Part shown: piece after piece, positions 46,600 to 53,576 of the stretch
How positions within the stretch are numbered: the first letter of the stretch is position 1
Layout: each line of letters begins with the position of its first letter
Assembly: GCA_035535315.1 (NCBI GenBank)
Contig: DATLQD010000074.1
Location: forward strand, 12,385 to 76,384
Source of the DNA: DASQGA01 sp035535315
GTDB lineage: Bacteria; Actinomycetota; Thermoleophilia; Gaiellales; Gaiellaceae
Length of the DNA: 64,000 nt
Reading direction: 5' to 3'
The notes under the pieces: model-generated
Told to the model about the DNA's origin: nothing
Databases searched by the model: none
What the model saw: the letters and a program-made list of their open reading frames with translations, nothing else
Made by a program: the position numbers and the translations under genes

Positions 46600-46629
46600 T
46601 TGACCAGGCGCCCGCGAGCCTCCTAGGCT
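46600..46629 (+). promoter_or_regulatory. Putative promoter of the 46676 operon
   Basis: TTGACC (46600-46605), 18-nt spacer, TAGGCT (46624-46629); a start near 46636 leaves a 40-nt leader with GGGAGGAG two nt before the ATG at 46676. Confidence 0.5.
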
Positions 46630-46675
46630 GGCGCCGAAGCGACGTTCGGCAAATTCACACGAGTCGGGAGGAGCG

Positions 46676-48703
46676 ATGACGGCGTACCCCCGCCTGTTCT
46701 CCGAGTGGCAGATCGGCAAGACGACGATCAAGAACCGGGTCGTCTTTCCGCCGACCTGTCCCAGCTGGGTCTCGGACCCCTGGAACGGCCTGTTCACGGA
46801 TATGGCGACCGCCTACTACGCCGAGCGTGCCAAAGGCGGCGTCGGTCTCATCATCATCGGCGCCACGCACGTCCACCCGAGCTCGATCATGGCACCGCTG
46901 CTCATGCCGCAGCTCTTCGACGATCGACAGATCGAGCCACTGTCCAAGATCGCCGACGTCTGCCACGAGCACGGCTGCAAGCTCGCGATCCAGCTTTGGC
47001 ACTCCGGGGTCCGCGGCTTCCCCACATTCAAGCAGGAGCCTTCCTACGACCCTGACGCTACGTGGTACACCGTCTCCCCAAGCCAGGTCCCGCTGGGAGA
47101 GTTTCCTGCCGGATCGATTCCGAAGGAGCTGGACGAAGAAGAGATCGAAGAGATCCTCACCGCCTACGGCACCGCGGCGGCCCGGGCCGAAGCGGCAGGC
47201 TTGGACGGCGTCGAGTTCCACCTGAGCCACGGCTACCTGCCGTGGCAGTTCCTTTCCCCCCTCTATAACAAGCGCACCGACCGGTGGGGCGGCTCGTACG
47301 AGAACCGGCTGCGCTTCCCCGTCGAGGCGTTGAAGCGAATGCGCCAGGCGGTTTCTGAGGACGTGTTCGTCGGCTACAGGATCAACTCGACGTCGTTCTG
47401 GCCGGGCGATCTCGAACTCGACGACGTCAAGCAGATCGTCCAGGACCTCGAACAACAAACTCAGGTCGACTACGTCAACGTGTCCGCGGGCGTCCACCAC
47501 GCCTTCATCCACACGCCGATGGAATTCGAGCCGGGCTGGGAGCGCGGGTACGCCCGCGGCATCAAGGACGTCTCGTCGAAGCCCGTCCTCCTGGTGGGAA
47601 GGATTACGACGCCCGACGTGGCCGAGATGCTGCTCGAGAGCGGGGATGCCGACGCCATCTGCCTGGCGCGGCAGCTCTTCGCCGACGCCGACTGGGCGCG
47701 CAAGGCGGAGGAAGGGCGCGAGGAGGACATCCGGAGGTGCGTCGCGGCCAACTTCTGCTGGAAGAGCGTCAGTCGCGGCGCCCGCGTCCAGTGCGTCTAC
47801 AACCCGGAGGTCGGGCGGGAAGCGACCTGGGGAAGCGGGACGCTGACGCCCGTCTCGACGCCGAAGAAGGTCCTCGTGATCGGAGGCGGGCCGGCAGGGC
47901 TCGAGTTCGCGCGCGTGAGCGCGGCGCGAGGCCACGACGTCGTCGTGCTCGAACGGGAGGCTGAGCTGGGCGGGCACGTGCGCCTCCAGTCGCTCCTCCC
48001 GAGCCGGGACGAGTTCGGCCGAATCGCCACCTGGCTCGAGACGCAAGCGCGGAAGAACGGTGCCGAGATCCGGACGTCCTCCCCGGTCACCGCCGAGAAC
48101 CTGGGAGAGGTCCTTGCCGCGGAAGCGCCGGATCACGTAGTCGTCGCGACGGGCTCGAAGTATCGAACCGACGGCTTTCAAGGCTGGACGGCGGACCCGC
48201 TGCCCGGCCACGAGAGCGGCAGGTGCATCAGCTGGGAAGACGTGGTCACGGGGAAGGAGCACCCCTCCGGGCACGTCGTCGTCCTCGACGACGACTGTGG
48301 CGTGATCGCCCCACTCTGCGCGGTGGGCCTGGCGGAGAACGGCACCGACTCGGTGAAGATCGTCACGCGCTGGCCGATGATCGGTCTCGACACGATCCTC
48401 GACGTCTACCTCGATTGGATCTTGCCCAAGGTCTACAAGGCCGGCGTCGAGATGGTCACCAGCCACTTCGTCAAGTCGATCGAAGACGGCCGGGTGACGC
48501 TCTACAACGTGCACGACGAGGAGTCAGAGCTCGTGCTCGATGCGGACTGGCTGATCATGGTGACGGCGAGAACGTCGGAGAACCAGCTCTATGCGCTCGT
48601 GAAGGACCAGGGCCTGAGCGTCGAGATGGTCGGCGACGCGACCGCCCCCCGAGGCACGTACGAGGCCGTCTACGAAGGTCATCGCCAGGCGAGAAAGGTC
48701 TGA
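46676..48703 (+). CDS. Old-yellow-enzyme type NADH:flavin oxidoreductase (TMADH/2,4-dienoyl-CoA reductase family)
   Basis: 675-residue multidomain flavoprotein: N-terminal FMN TIM barrel (about 1-350; GLIIIGATHVHPSS, HGYLPWQFLSPLYNKR, DRWGGSYENRLRF), a cysteine region, then an FAD/NAD domain (VLVIGGGPAGLEFARV, about 394). In the family four Cys hold a 4Fe-4S cluster; here C355, C361 and C373 are present but position 358 is Ala (CVAANFC). The cluster may be altered or missing. Strong Shine-Dalgarno. Its stop overlaps the FAH-family gene start, so the pair probably degrades one compound. Substrate unknown. Confidence 0.87.
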   Translation: MTAYPRLFSEWQIGKTTIKNRVVFPPTCPSWVSDPWNGLFTDMATAYYAERAKGGVGLIIIGATHVHPSSIMAPLLMPQLFDDRQIEPLSKIADVCHEHGCKLAIQLWHSGVRGFPTFKQEPSYDPDATWYTVSPSQVPLGEFPAGSIPKELDEEEIEEILTAYGTAAARAEAAGLDGVEFHLSHGYLPWQFLSPLYNKRTDRWGGSYENRLRFPVEALKRMRQAVSEDVFVGYRINSTSFWPGDLELDDVKQIVQDLEQQTQVDYVNVSAGVHHAFIHTPMEFEPGWERGYARGIKDVSSKPVLLVGRITTPDVAEMLLESGDADAICLARQLFADADWARKAEEGREEDIRRCVAANFCWKSVSRGARVQCVYNPEVGREATWGSGTLTPVSTPKKVLVIGGGPAGLEFARVSAARGHDVVVLEREAELGGHVRLQSLLPSRDEFGRIATWLETQARKNGAEIRTSSPVTAENLGEVLAAEAPDHVVVATGSKYRTDGFQGWTADPLPGHESGRCISWEDVVTGKEHPSGHVVVLDDDCGVIAPLCAVGLAENGTDSVKIVTRWPMIGLDTILDVYLDWILPKVYKAGVEMVTSHFVKSIEDGRVTLYNVHDEESELVLDADWLIMVTARTSENQLYALVKDQGLSVEMVGDATAPRGTYEAVYEGHRQARKV

Positions 48704-49578
48704 TGCGCCTCGCCAGCGTGGTTGTGGGCGGCGAGCGGTGGGCCGCGGTCGTCGAGGGCGACCGTGCGTTCGTGACGGAGGTCCCCGGGCTCGATGCTGC
48801 TCTCGCGGCGTCGATCGACCTCATGAGCGCGCCCGGAGAATGGCGCCGGTTAGCCGACCTCCAGCTCGACGCACCGCTCCGCCCCCCGGTCGTCTTCTGC
48901 GCTGGTCAGAACTACCGCGATCACCTCGCCGAGAAGGCGCCGGTCGAGGTTGACGAGCCTGAGTTCTTCCTCAAGGCGGGTCAAACGATCGCCGCCCCTG
49001 ACGATCCAGTCCTGATCGAACGCGACGTGACCGAGAAGCTCGACTACGAGACCGAGCTCGGGGTCGTGATCGGCCGCAGGGGCCGACGAGTGAATCCGAG
49101 CAACGCGCTCGAGCACGTGTTCGGCTACGTCGTGCTGAACGATCTGACTGCCCGCGACCGGCAAGTGAAGTTCTCCGCAGATGGTCACACGACCTTGTCG
49201 CTCGGAACAAGCAAGAACTTCGACGGCTCAACTCGCCTCGCGCCCTGGGTGACGACGGCGGACGAGGTTGGAGACCCGCGGGATCTCGCTCTCACGACGC
49301 GGGTGAGCGGGGAGCTCCGGCAGTCGAACACGACCGCGAACATGCTCTTCGACGTCGCTTCGCTGATCTCGTTCGTCTCGCGACTTCTGACGTTGCGTCC
49401 AGGCGTGGTGCTTGCGACCGGAACCCCAGGAGGCACCGGCTGGGGACAGGACCCCGAGCTGGGCGGAACGGGAGTGACGCCGGAAGGCTGCGAGCCGGCT
49501 CGCTATCTCGAGCCGGGCGACACCGTCGAAAGCGAGATCGAACGAGTCGGTCGGCTGACCTTAGAAGTCGTCGAGTAA
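48703..49578 (+). CDS. Fumarylacetoacetate hydrolase-family protein
   Basis: 291 aa, starting at an ATG that overlaps the preceding stop (TGATG). The N-terminal 60-70 residues form the small domain; the catalytic FAH fold follows with CAGQNYRDHLAEK, FFLKAGQTIAAPDDPV, metal ligands in DYETELGVVIG and YVVLNDLTARDRQ, and ATGTPGGTGWGQDP near the C terminus. The family covers fumarylacetoacetases, acylpyruvases and catechol meta-cleavage hydratase/decarboxylases. With the upstream flavoenzyme it suggests a short catabolic operon. Confidence 0.92.
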   Translation: MRLASVVVGGERWAAVVEGDRAFVTEVPGLDAALAASIDLMSAPGEWRRLADLQLDAPLRPPVVFCAGQNYRDHLAEKAPVEVDEPEFFLKAGQTIAAPDDPVLIERDVTEKLDYETELGVVIGRRGRRVNPSNALEHVFGYVVLNDLTARDRQVKFSADGHTTLSLGTSKNFDGSTRLAPWVTTADEVGDPRDLALTTRVSGELRQSNTTANMLFDVASLISFVSRLLTLRPGVVLATGTPGGTGWGQDPELGGTGVTPEGCEPARYLEPGDTVESEIERVGRLTLEVVE

Positions 49579-49638
49579 GAACGTCGCCGCGCCGGGCTTG
49601 GCCCGGTGCGGCTCGTTGATAACCGAGGTACGGAGATC

Positions 49639-49680
49639 CGAACGAAGTCGTCATGCCCGCGAAGCGGCGGACTTCGTTCG
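49639..49680. repeat. Long inverted repeat next to tRNA-Ala
   Basis: Perfect 11-bp arms (49639-49649 and 49670-49680, CGAACGAAGTC/GACTTCGTTCG) with an inner CCGC-GAA-GCGG stem. It begins 6 bp past the 3' end of tRNA-Ala and would act as its terminator or processing hairpin, or as terminator of the plus-strand FAH-family gene. No U-tract follows either way. A second hairpin (CCGGGC/GCCCGG) is at 49592-49606. Confidence 0.5.
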
Positions 49681-49685
49681 GGGGA

Positions 49686-49758
49686 TGGAGCCAGCCGGGC
49701 TCGAACCGGCGACCTTCTGGCTGCCAGCCAGACGCTCTCCCAACTGAGCTATGGCCCC
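49686..49758 (-). tRNA. tRNA-Ala (anticodon GGC)
   Basis: 73 nt. Acceptor GGGGCCA pairs with TGGCTCC and includes the G3-U70 wobble that identifies tRNA-Ala. Anticodon stem TCTGG/CCAGA encloses CTGGCAG, giving GGC; T-loop GTTCGAGCC. Discriminator A; CCA not encoded. Confidence 0.95.
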
Positions 49759-49820
49759 GCGGCCGCCAACTTTAGCGAACTTCCCGTTTGGCATCAGGTT
49801 CTGCGGGGCACACCGAGGCC

Positions 49821-50000
49821 GTGGAGAGCGAGCATCTCAGCTCGAACGAGCGGCGCCAGGTGCGCCAGGCCGTGCCGGCGATCATCTTCATCGGTGGCCT
49901 GCTCCTCCTCGCTGCGATCGTGACCGCCGTGATCATCGTGATCTGGTCTGCCGGCGGGTTCGGCGGCGAGGGAACCGAAGGGCTCGGCCCGTCGTTCTAG
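49821..50000 (+). CDS. Small single-pass membrane protein, unknown function
   Basis: 59 residues from a GTG at 49821 (a TTG at 49788 would add 11 residues). Polar N terminus (SSNERRQVRQAVP), one strong membrane helix (IIFIGGLLLLAAIVTAVIIVIW) and a Gly-rich tail. No motif recognised. Convergent with rsfS. Confidence 0.55.
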   Translation: MESEHLSSNERRQVRQAVPAIIFIGGLLLLAAIVTAVIIVIWSAGGFGGEGTEGLGPSF

Positions 50001-50006
50001 CGAGTT

Positions 50007-50360
50007 CTAGCGGGCCGCTGCGACCTCGACCGACGGCACGTCGCCCCAGAGCTCCTCGAGCCGGTAGTACTCGCGTGCCTCCGGCGTGAAGATGTGCACG
50101 ACCACGTCGAGGTAGTCGGCGAGGATCCACTTGCCCTCCTGGACGCCGGCCGTTTGCCGCGGGCTCACCTGCTCGTCCTTCTTGAGGCGGCCGTGGATCT
50201 CGTCGTAGATCGCCTTCGCCTGGCGCGGGTTCTGACCCGTGCAGATGACGAAGTAGTCGGTGTAGGCACAGACCGGCCGCATATCGAGGATCGCCACGTC
50301 CCTCGCCAGCTTCTCCTGGGCGAGGTCTGCGATGCGTATGGCTTGCTCGAGCGGCGTCAG
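50007..50360 (-). CDS. rsfS: Ribosome silencing factor RsfS (probable CTG start)
   Basis: Binds L14 on the 50S subunit and blocks subunit joining in starvation. Motifs VAILDMRPVCAYTDYFVICTG, WILADYLDVVVHIFTPEAREYYRLEELWGD. The first usual start, GTG 50297, would begin inside the first strand (VAILDM); upstream the frame encodes LEQAIRIADLAQEKLARD, the normal N-terminal helix. No ATG/GTG/TTG lies there; a CTG at 50360 has AAGGAG 11 nt upstream and gives 117 aa, normal for the family. Confidence 0.9.
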   Translation of the reverse strand: MTPLEQAIRIADLAQEKLARDVAILDMRPVCAYTDYFVICTGQNPRQAKAIYDEIHGRLKKDEQVSPRQTAGVQEGKWILADYLDVVVHIFTPEAREYYRLEELWGDVPSVEVAAAR

Positions 50361-50371
50361 CGGTTCAGAAG

Positions 50372-50377
50372 CTCCTT
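50372..50377 (-). promoter_or_regulatory. Shine-Dalgarno upstream of the rsfS CTG
   Basis: AAGGAG on the minus strand, 11 nt before CTG 50360 and far (74 nt) from the first GTG. It supports the long form of RsfS. Confidence 0.5.
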
Positions 50378-50390
50378 GGATTCGACTCTC

Positions 50391-50720
50391 TCAGAGTAGC
50401 GTTCCAAGTCGGCGGAGGCGAGAGGCGCGCCGCGGCGCTTGCGGCTGTGGCTCGCTCTCGCGAAGGAACGAGGCGAGCCGGCCCGCCTCGGCCTCGTCGA
50501 TGGAGATCGCCGCTTCCGTCCTGGTGCGCTCCGAGCCGAGGTCCTGCCACACGCTGAGCCGCACGTGCCGTTCGTCTTCGCGGTCGCCGAGATAGCGCGA
50601 GATGCGAAGGAGCCTGCCGTCGCTGTCGGCGATCGCCGGATGTGGATGGAAGAACTCCGTGATCTTCAGTCGCTGGGGCGCGGCGCACCAGGGGCAGTAC
50701 CGAAACGTCTGCTCCATCAC
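50391..50720 (-). CDS. Zinc-ribbon protein, unknown function (true start upstream, unclear)
   Basis: 109 residues from the first GTG, beginning MMEQTFRYCPWCAAP. A second Cys pair lies just upstream in the same open frame (CRSCGAV, nt 50727-50738), so the ribbon C-x2-C...C-x2-C is complete only if translation begins before it, between the TAG at 50775-50777 and nt 50739. No ATG, GTG, TTG or CTG lies there; only ATC at 50753. The rest (ISRYLGDREDERHVRLSVWQDL) and the Arg-rich tail match nothing I recognise. The upstream gene ends at that TAG in the same frame. Confidence 0.65.
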   Translation of the reverse strand: MMEQTFRYCPWCAAPQRLKITEFFHPHPAIADSDGRLLRISRYLGDREDERHVRLSVWQDLGSERTRTEAAISIDEAEAGRLASFLRESEPQPQAPRRASRLRRLGTLL

Positions 50721-50774
50721 CGCGCCGCACGAGCGGCACGATTGGGTGGCGATCTTCTCGTCCGTCCCCGAATT

Positions 50775-51110
50775 CTAGCCCTGGTCCTTGCATATACCAG
50801 CCCCAGTCGGGATCTTTCGCGCCTCTTCCGGCGTGAGAAAGCGGCCGTCGACGAGCGCGACGCATCTGAGCAGGCCATCCTCTGCCCCACCGTGCGGGAT
50901 GCACCTATAGAACGTCACGAGCTTCTCGCCGAGCCGCCACGTGTGATCAGCGTCGCACGAGACCCGATCGACCTCTTGCCCCTCGCGCAAGAGCTCCTCG
51001 TGGACGGCGCGCTCGGCCGTGTCCTCGTGGCGATACCAGGCCCACGTCACTCCGCCGGCGAAGAGCAGCACCAGCACGAAGGCGACCGCAACCAGGCGGG
51101 GCCTGGTCAG
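50775..51110 (-). CDS. Small membrane-anchored protein, unknown function (probable CTG start)
   Basis: A CTG at 51110 overlaps the nadD stop as CTGA and gives 111 aa: TRPRLVAVAFVLVLLFAG is a basic-then-hydrophobic signal anchor, followed by an extracytoplasmic part with three Cys (VSCDADH, YRCIPH, LLRCVAL) and a fourth in GICKDQG. The first usual start, GTG 51077, would cut through the membrane helix. Family not recognised. It lies between nadD and the zinc-ribbon gene on the same strand. Confidence 0.65.
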   Translation of the reverse strand: MTRPRLVAVAFVLVLLFAGGVTWAWYRHEDTAERAVHEELLREGQEVDRVSCDADHTWRLGEKLVTFYRCIPHGGAEDGLLRCVALVDGRFLTPEEARKIPTGAGICKDQG

Positions 51111-51703
51111 GATCCCTCAGACGTCCGGTAGAGGCCGAGCTCCTCGATCAGGTTGACGACGGCCGGCAGGACGAGATCGTCGATCGGCTCGCCCCTCGCG
51201 ACGCGCGAGCGGATCTCACGGGAGGAGATCGGCAGGGGCTGGATTTCGAAGAACTCGACGCGCTCCGGCCGTGCAAGCCCTGCAAGCACGCGATCCAGGC
51301 GCTCGTGCGGAAAGCCCGGACGGCTCGCCACGAGCAGGCGGGCGTGCTCCAACAATCCGTCGGGATCCTTCCAGTCCAGGAAGTGGCAGAACTCGTCGGC
51401 GCCGACGACGAACGCCACATCGTCCCAGCGATCGTTCGCCCAGCGGACCGTGTCGACCGTGTAGGAGGGATCGGCGCGGTCGATCTCCCACCGCGACACC
51501 TCCACGCCATCGAGACCGCCGAAGGCTGCCTCCGCGAGCCTCAGCCGCGTCTCGGCACCGGTCTCGACCAGCTTGTGCGGCGCCCGGCCGGTGACGACGA
51601 CCACAAGCCGCTCCAGGCCAAACCGCGAAAGCGCGTCGCGCGCGAGCTCCACGTGGCCGCGGTGAGGCGGGTCAAACGCGCCGCCGAGCAGACCTACGGT
51701 CAT
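51107..51703 (-). CDS. nadD: Nicotinate-nucleotide adenylyltransferase
   Basis: Makes deamido-NAD from nicotinate mononucleotide and ATP. 198 aa; nucleotidyltransferase motif GGAFDPPHRGHVELA (7-21), the second motif ISSREIRSRVARG with IS-x2-IR, and VVGADEFCHFLDWKD in the middle. ATG overlaps the obgE stop as ATGA. obgE-nadD-rsfS is a widespread order. Confidence 0.94.
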   Translation of the reverse strand: MTVGLLGGAFDPPHRGHVELARDALSRFGLERLVVVVTGRAPHKLVETGAETRLRLAEAAFGGLDGVEVSRWEIDRADPSYTVDTVRWANDRWDDVAFVVGADEFCHFLDWKDPDGLLEHARLLVASRPGFPHERLDRVLAGLARPERVEFFEIQPLPISSREIRSRVARGEPIDDLVLPAVVNLIEELGLYRTSEGS

Positions 51704-52890
51704 TCGAAGACGAACGTCGAATCACCGACGTCCACCTCGTCACCCGGACGCGCCCCGGCCGCCCGCAGCGCGGCACGGAGCTCGTCGTCGGGAACCTTGG
51801 CTCCCGAGATTCGAAAGCCACGGTCGCCACGGAAGATGCGGTACGGCCTCCGGCGCGGCGGGGGCGGCCGGTAGACGAGGAAGTCGGCAAGCTCCGCTCG
51901 TTGAGGCTCGGCTTCGGTCTGGGTGTCGGGGACGAGCTCAAAAAGGCTGCGGCGCAGCTCCTCGACTCCAGCCCCCGTGACTGCCGAGACCGGGAGCACA
52001 CGGAGGACGCGAGGGTCGTCGAACTCAACCTCGGGTGAATCGGGGACGAGGTCAACCTTGTTCAGGACGACGATCTGGGGCCGCTCGGCGAGGCCGGCAC
52101 CGTAGGCGCGCAGCTCCGCGTCGATCGACGCGAACCGCGAAGCCGGATCCTCCTGGACGTCGATCACGTGCAGGAAGAGTCGAGCGCGCTCGAGGTGGGC
52201 GAGAAACTCGTGACCCAGTCCAACCCCCTCGCTTGCCCCCTCGATGAGCCCGGGCACGTCGGCGACCGTGAGCTGGCGACCGTCGGCCGAGTCGACGGTG
52301 CCGAGCACAGGGGCCAATGTCGTAAACGGATAGTCGGCGACCTTCGGCCTCGCGTTCGAGATCCGGCGCAGCAGCGATGACTTGCCGGCGTTCGGGAATC
52401 CCAGGAGCGCCGCATCCGCCAGGAGCTTCAGCCTGAGCTCGAGCTCCGCTTCTTCGCCCGCCTGGCCGACCTCGGCGAACCGAGGCGTCTGCTGCGTTGG
52501 CGAGGCGAAGCGGCGGTTGCCCGCACCGCCGAGCCCTCCCCTGGCCACCACGGCGCGAGCGAGCGGGTGCGCGAGGTCGGCGAGGAGGCCGCCTTCCGCG
52601 TCGAGCACCTGCGTCCCGACCGGCACGCGAAGCTCGACGTCCTGGCCCTCGGCTCCATGCTTGTGTGCGCCCTTGCCATGGACGCCGCGTCCACCCGCAA
52701 ACCGCTGCTTCCCGCGGAATGCCGCAAGGTCACGGAGGTCGCGATCGGCGACGAGTGTCACGTCGCCGCCCTTGCCCCCGTCCCCACCATCAGGCCCGCC
52801 CTTCGGGACGAACTTCTCGCGCCGAAAGCTGAGGGAACCGTCGCCTCCGCGTCCTCCCCGGACCTCGATCCGGGCACGGTCACGGAACAC
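51700..52890 (-). CDS. obgE: GTPase Obg (CgtA)
   Basis: Ribosome-assembly and stress GTPase, 396 aa, GTG start. Obg fold with glycine-rich GGRGGDGSLSFRREKFVPKGGPDGGDGG (about 12-40), G domain with GFPNAGKSSLL, DVPGLIEGA and NKVDLV, and a C-terminal OCT domain (FLVYRPPPPRRRPYRIFRGDRGFRISG) of the kind found in Gram-positive Obg. Follows rplU-rpmA, the standard order. Confidence 0.95.
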   Translation of the reverse strand: MFRDRARIEVRGGRGGDGSLSFRREKFVPKGGPDGGDGGKGGDVTLVADRDLRDLAAFRGKQRFAGGRGVHGKGAHKHGAEGQDVELRVPVGTQVLDAEGGLLADLAHPLARAVVARGGLGGAGNRRFASPTQQTPRFAEVGQAGEEAELELRLKLLADAALLGFPNAGKSSLLRRISNARPKVADYPFTTLAPVLGTVDSADGRQLTVADVPGLIEGASEGVGLGHEFLAHLERARLFLHVIDVQEDPASRFASIDAELRAYGAGLAERPQIVVLNKVDLVPDSPEVEFDDPRVLRVLPVSAVTGAGVEELRRSLFELVPDTQTEAEPQRAELADFLVYRPPPPRRRPYRIFRGDRGFRISGAKVPDDELRAALRAAGARPGDEVDVGDSTFVFE

Positions 52891-52901
52891 GGCTAGGGTC
52901 T

Positions 52902-53150
52902 CTACTCGACGATCGAGACGAAGCGGCCGGAGCCGCCCGAGTGGAACGACACCTTGCCGTCCCGCGTCGCAAAGATCGTGTGGTCTCGCCCGAGGCCCAC
53001 GCCGGTACCCGGCTTGAAGCGGGTGCCGCGCTGGCGCACGACGATCATTCCGGCCTTGACCTCCTGACCGTCATAGAGCTTGACCCCGAGCCGCTTCGAC
53101 TGGGAGTCGCGGCCGTTCTTGGAGGAGCCGAGTCCCTTCTTGTGAGCCAT
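52902..53150 (-). CDS. rpmA: 50S ribosomal protein L27
   Basis: 82 aa; [23 protein letters not shown] and the [23 protein letters not shown] core are diagnostic. N terminus starts directly with AHKKG, without the Firmicutes-type leader that is cleaved off. One base separates its start from the rplU stop. Confidence 0.96.
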   Translation of the reverse strand: MAHKKGLGSSKNGRDSQSKRLGVKLYDGQEVKAGMIVVRQRGTRFKPGTGVGLGRDHTIFATRDGKVSFHSGGSGRFVSIVE

Positions 53151-53522
53151 CTACTTCTTCTCCGTCTCGGTCTTTTTCGCCGGGGCCTTCTTCGCCGTCG
53201 AGCGCGCGGCCTGCTTGCCGATCGACTGGATCTCGATGCGCGAGAGCCTGCTGCGGTGGCCGTTGCGGCGCCGGTAGCCGGTTCGCTGACGGTGCTTGCC
53301 GACGATCACCTTCTTGCCGAGGACGTGCGCAGCCACCAGGGCGGTCACCTGCTGCCCCTTCAATTCGTCCTTGCCAAGCAGGGTGTCGCCGTCTCCCCCG
53401 ACCATGAGGATGTCCGGGTTAAACGTCTTGCCCTCCTCGTACGGGAGACGCTCGACGAGGAGATACTCGCCTTCGCGGACGCGGTATTGCTTACCGCCGA
53501 GTGAAATGATCGCGTAGGTCAT
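53151..53522 (-). CDS. rplU: 50S ribosomal protein L21
   Basis: 123 aa from the ATG at 53522. YAIISLGGKQYRVREGEYLLVERL, KVIVGKHRQRTGYRRRNGHRSRLS are typical. A Lys/Ala/Thr-rich C-terminal extension (about 20 residues, AKKAPAKKTETEKK) follows. A terminator hairpin lies between it and rne, so rplU-rpmA may be driven separately. Confidence 0.96.
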   Translation of the reverse strand: MTYAIISLGGKQYRVREGEYLLVERLPYEEGKTFNPDILMVGGDGDTLLGKDELKGQQVTALVAAHVLGKKVIVGKHRQRTGYRRRNGHRSRLSRIEIQSIGKQAARSTAKKAPAKKTETEKK

Positions 53523-53538
53523 GTCGGTTCGTCGCAAC

Positions 53539-53564
53539 GAAAAACGAGCGGGCAAGCGCCCGCT
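53539..53564 (-). terminator. Intrinsic terminator between rne and rplU
   Basis: AGCGGGC/GCCCGCT perfect 7-bp stem with a 4-nt loop, followed on the minus strand by CGTTTTT. It lies 13 nt after the rne stop and 17 nt before the rplU ATG, so it ends rne transcripts or acts as attenuator for rplU-rpmA. Confidence 0.7.
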
Positions 53565-53576
53565 TCGGCGGACAGT

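Noticed and set aside
46655..48514. Minus-strand frame of 619 codons opposite the flavoenzyme
   Set aside because: Shadow of the third-position GC bias in the real gene, which has a strong Shine-Dalgarno and family motifs.
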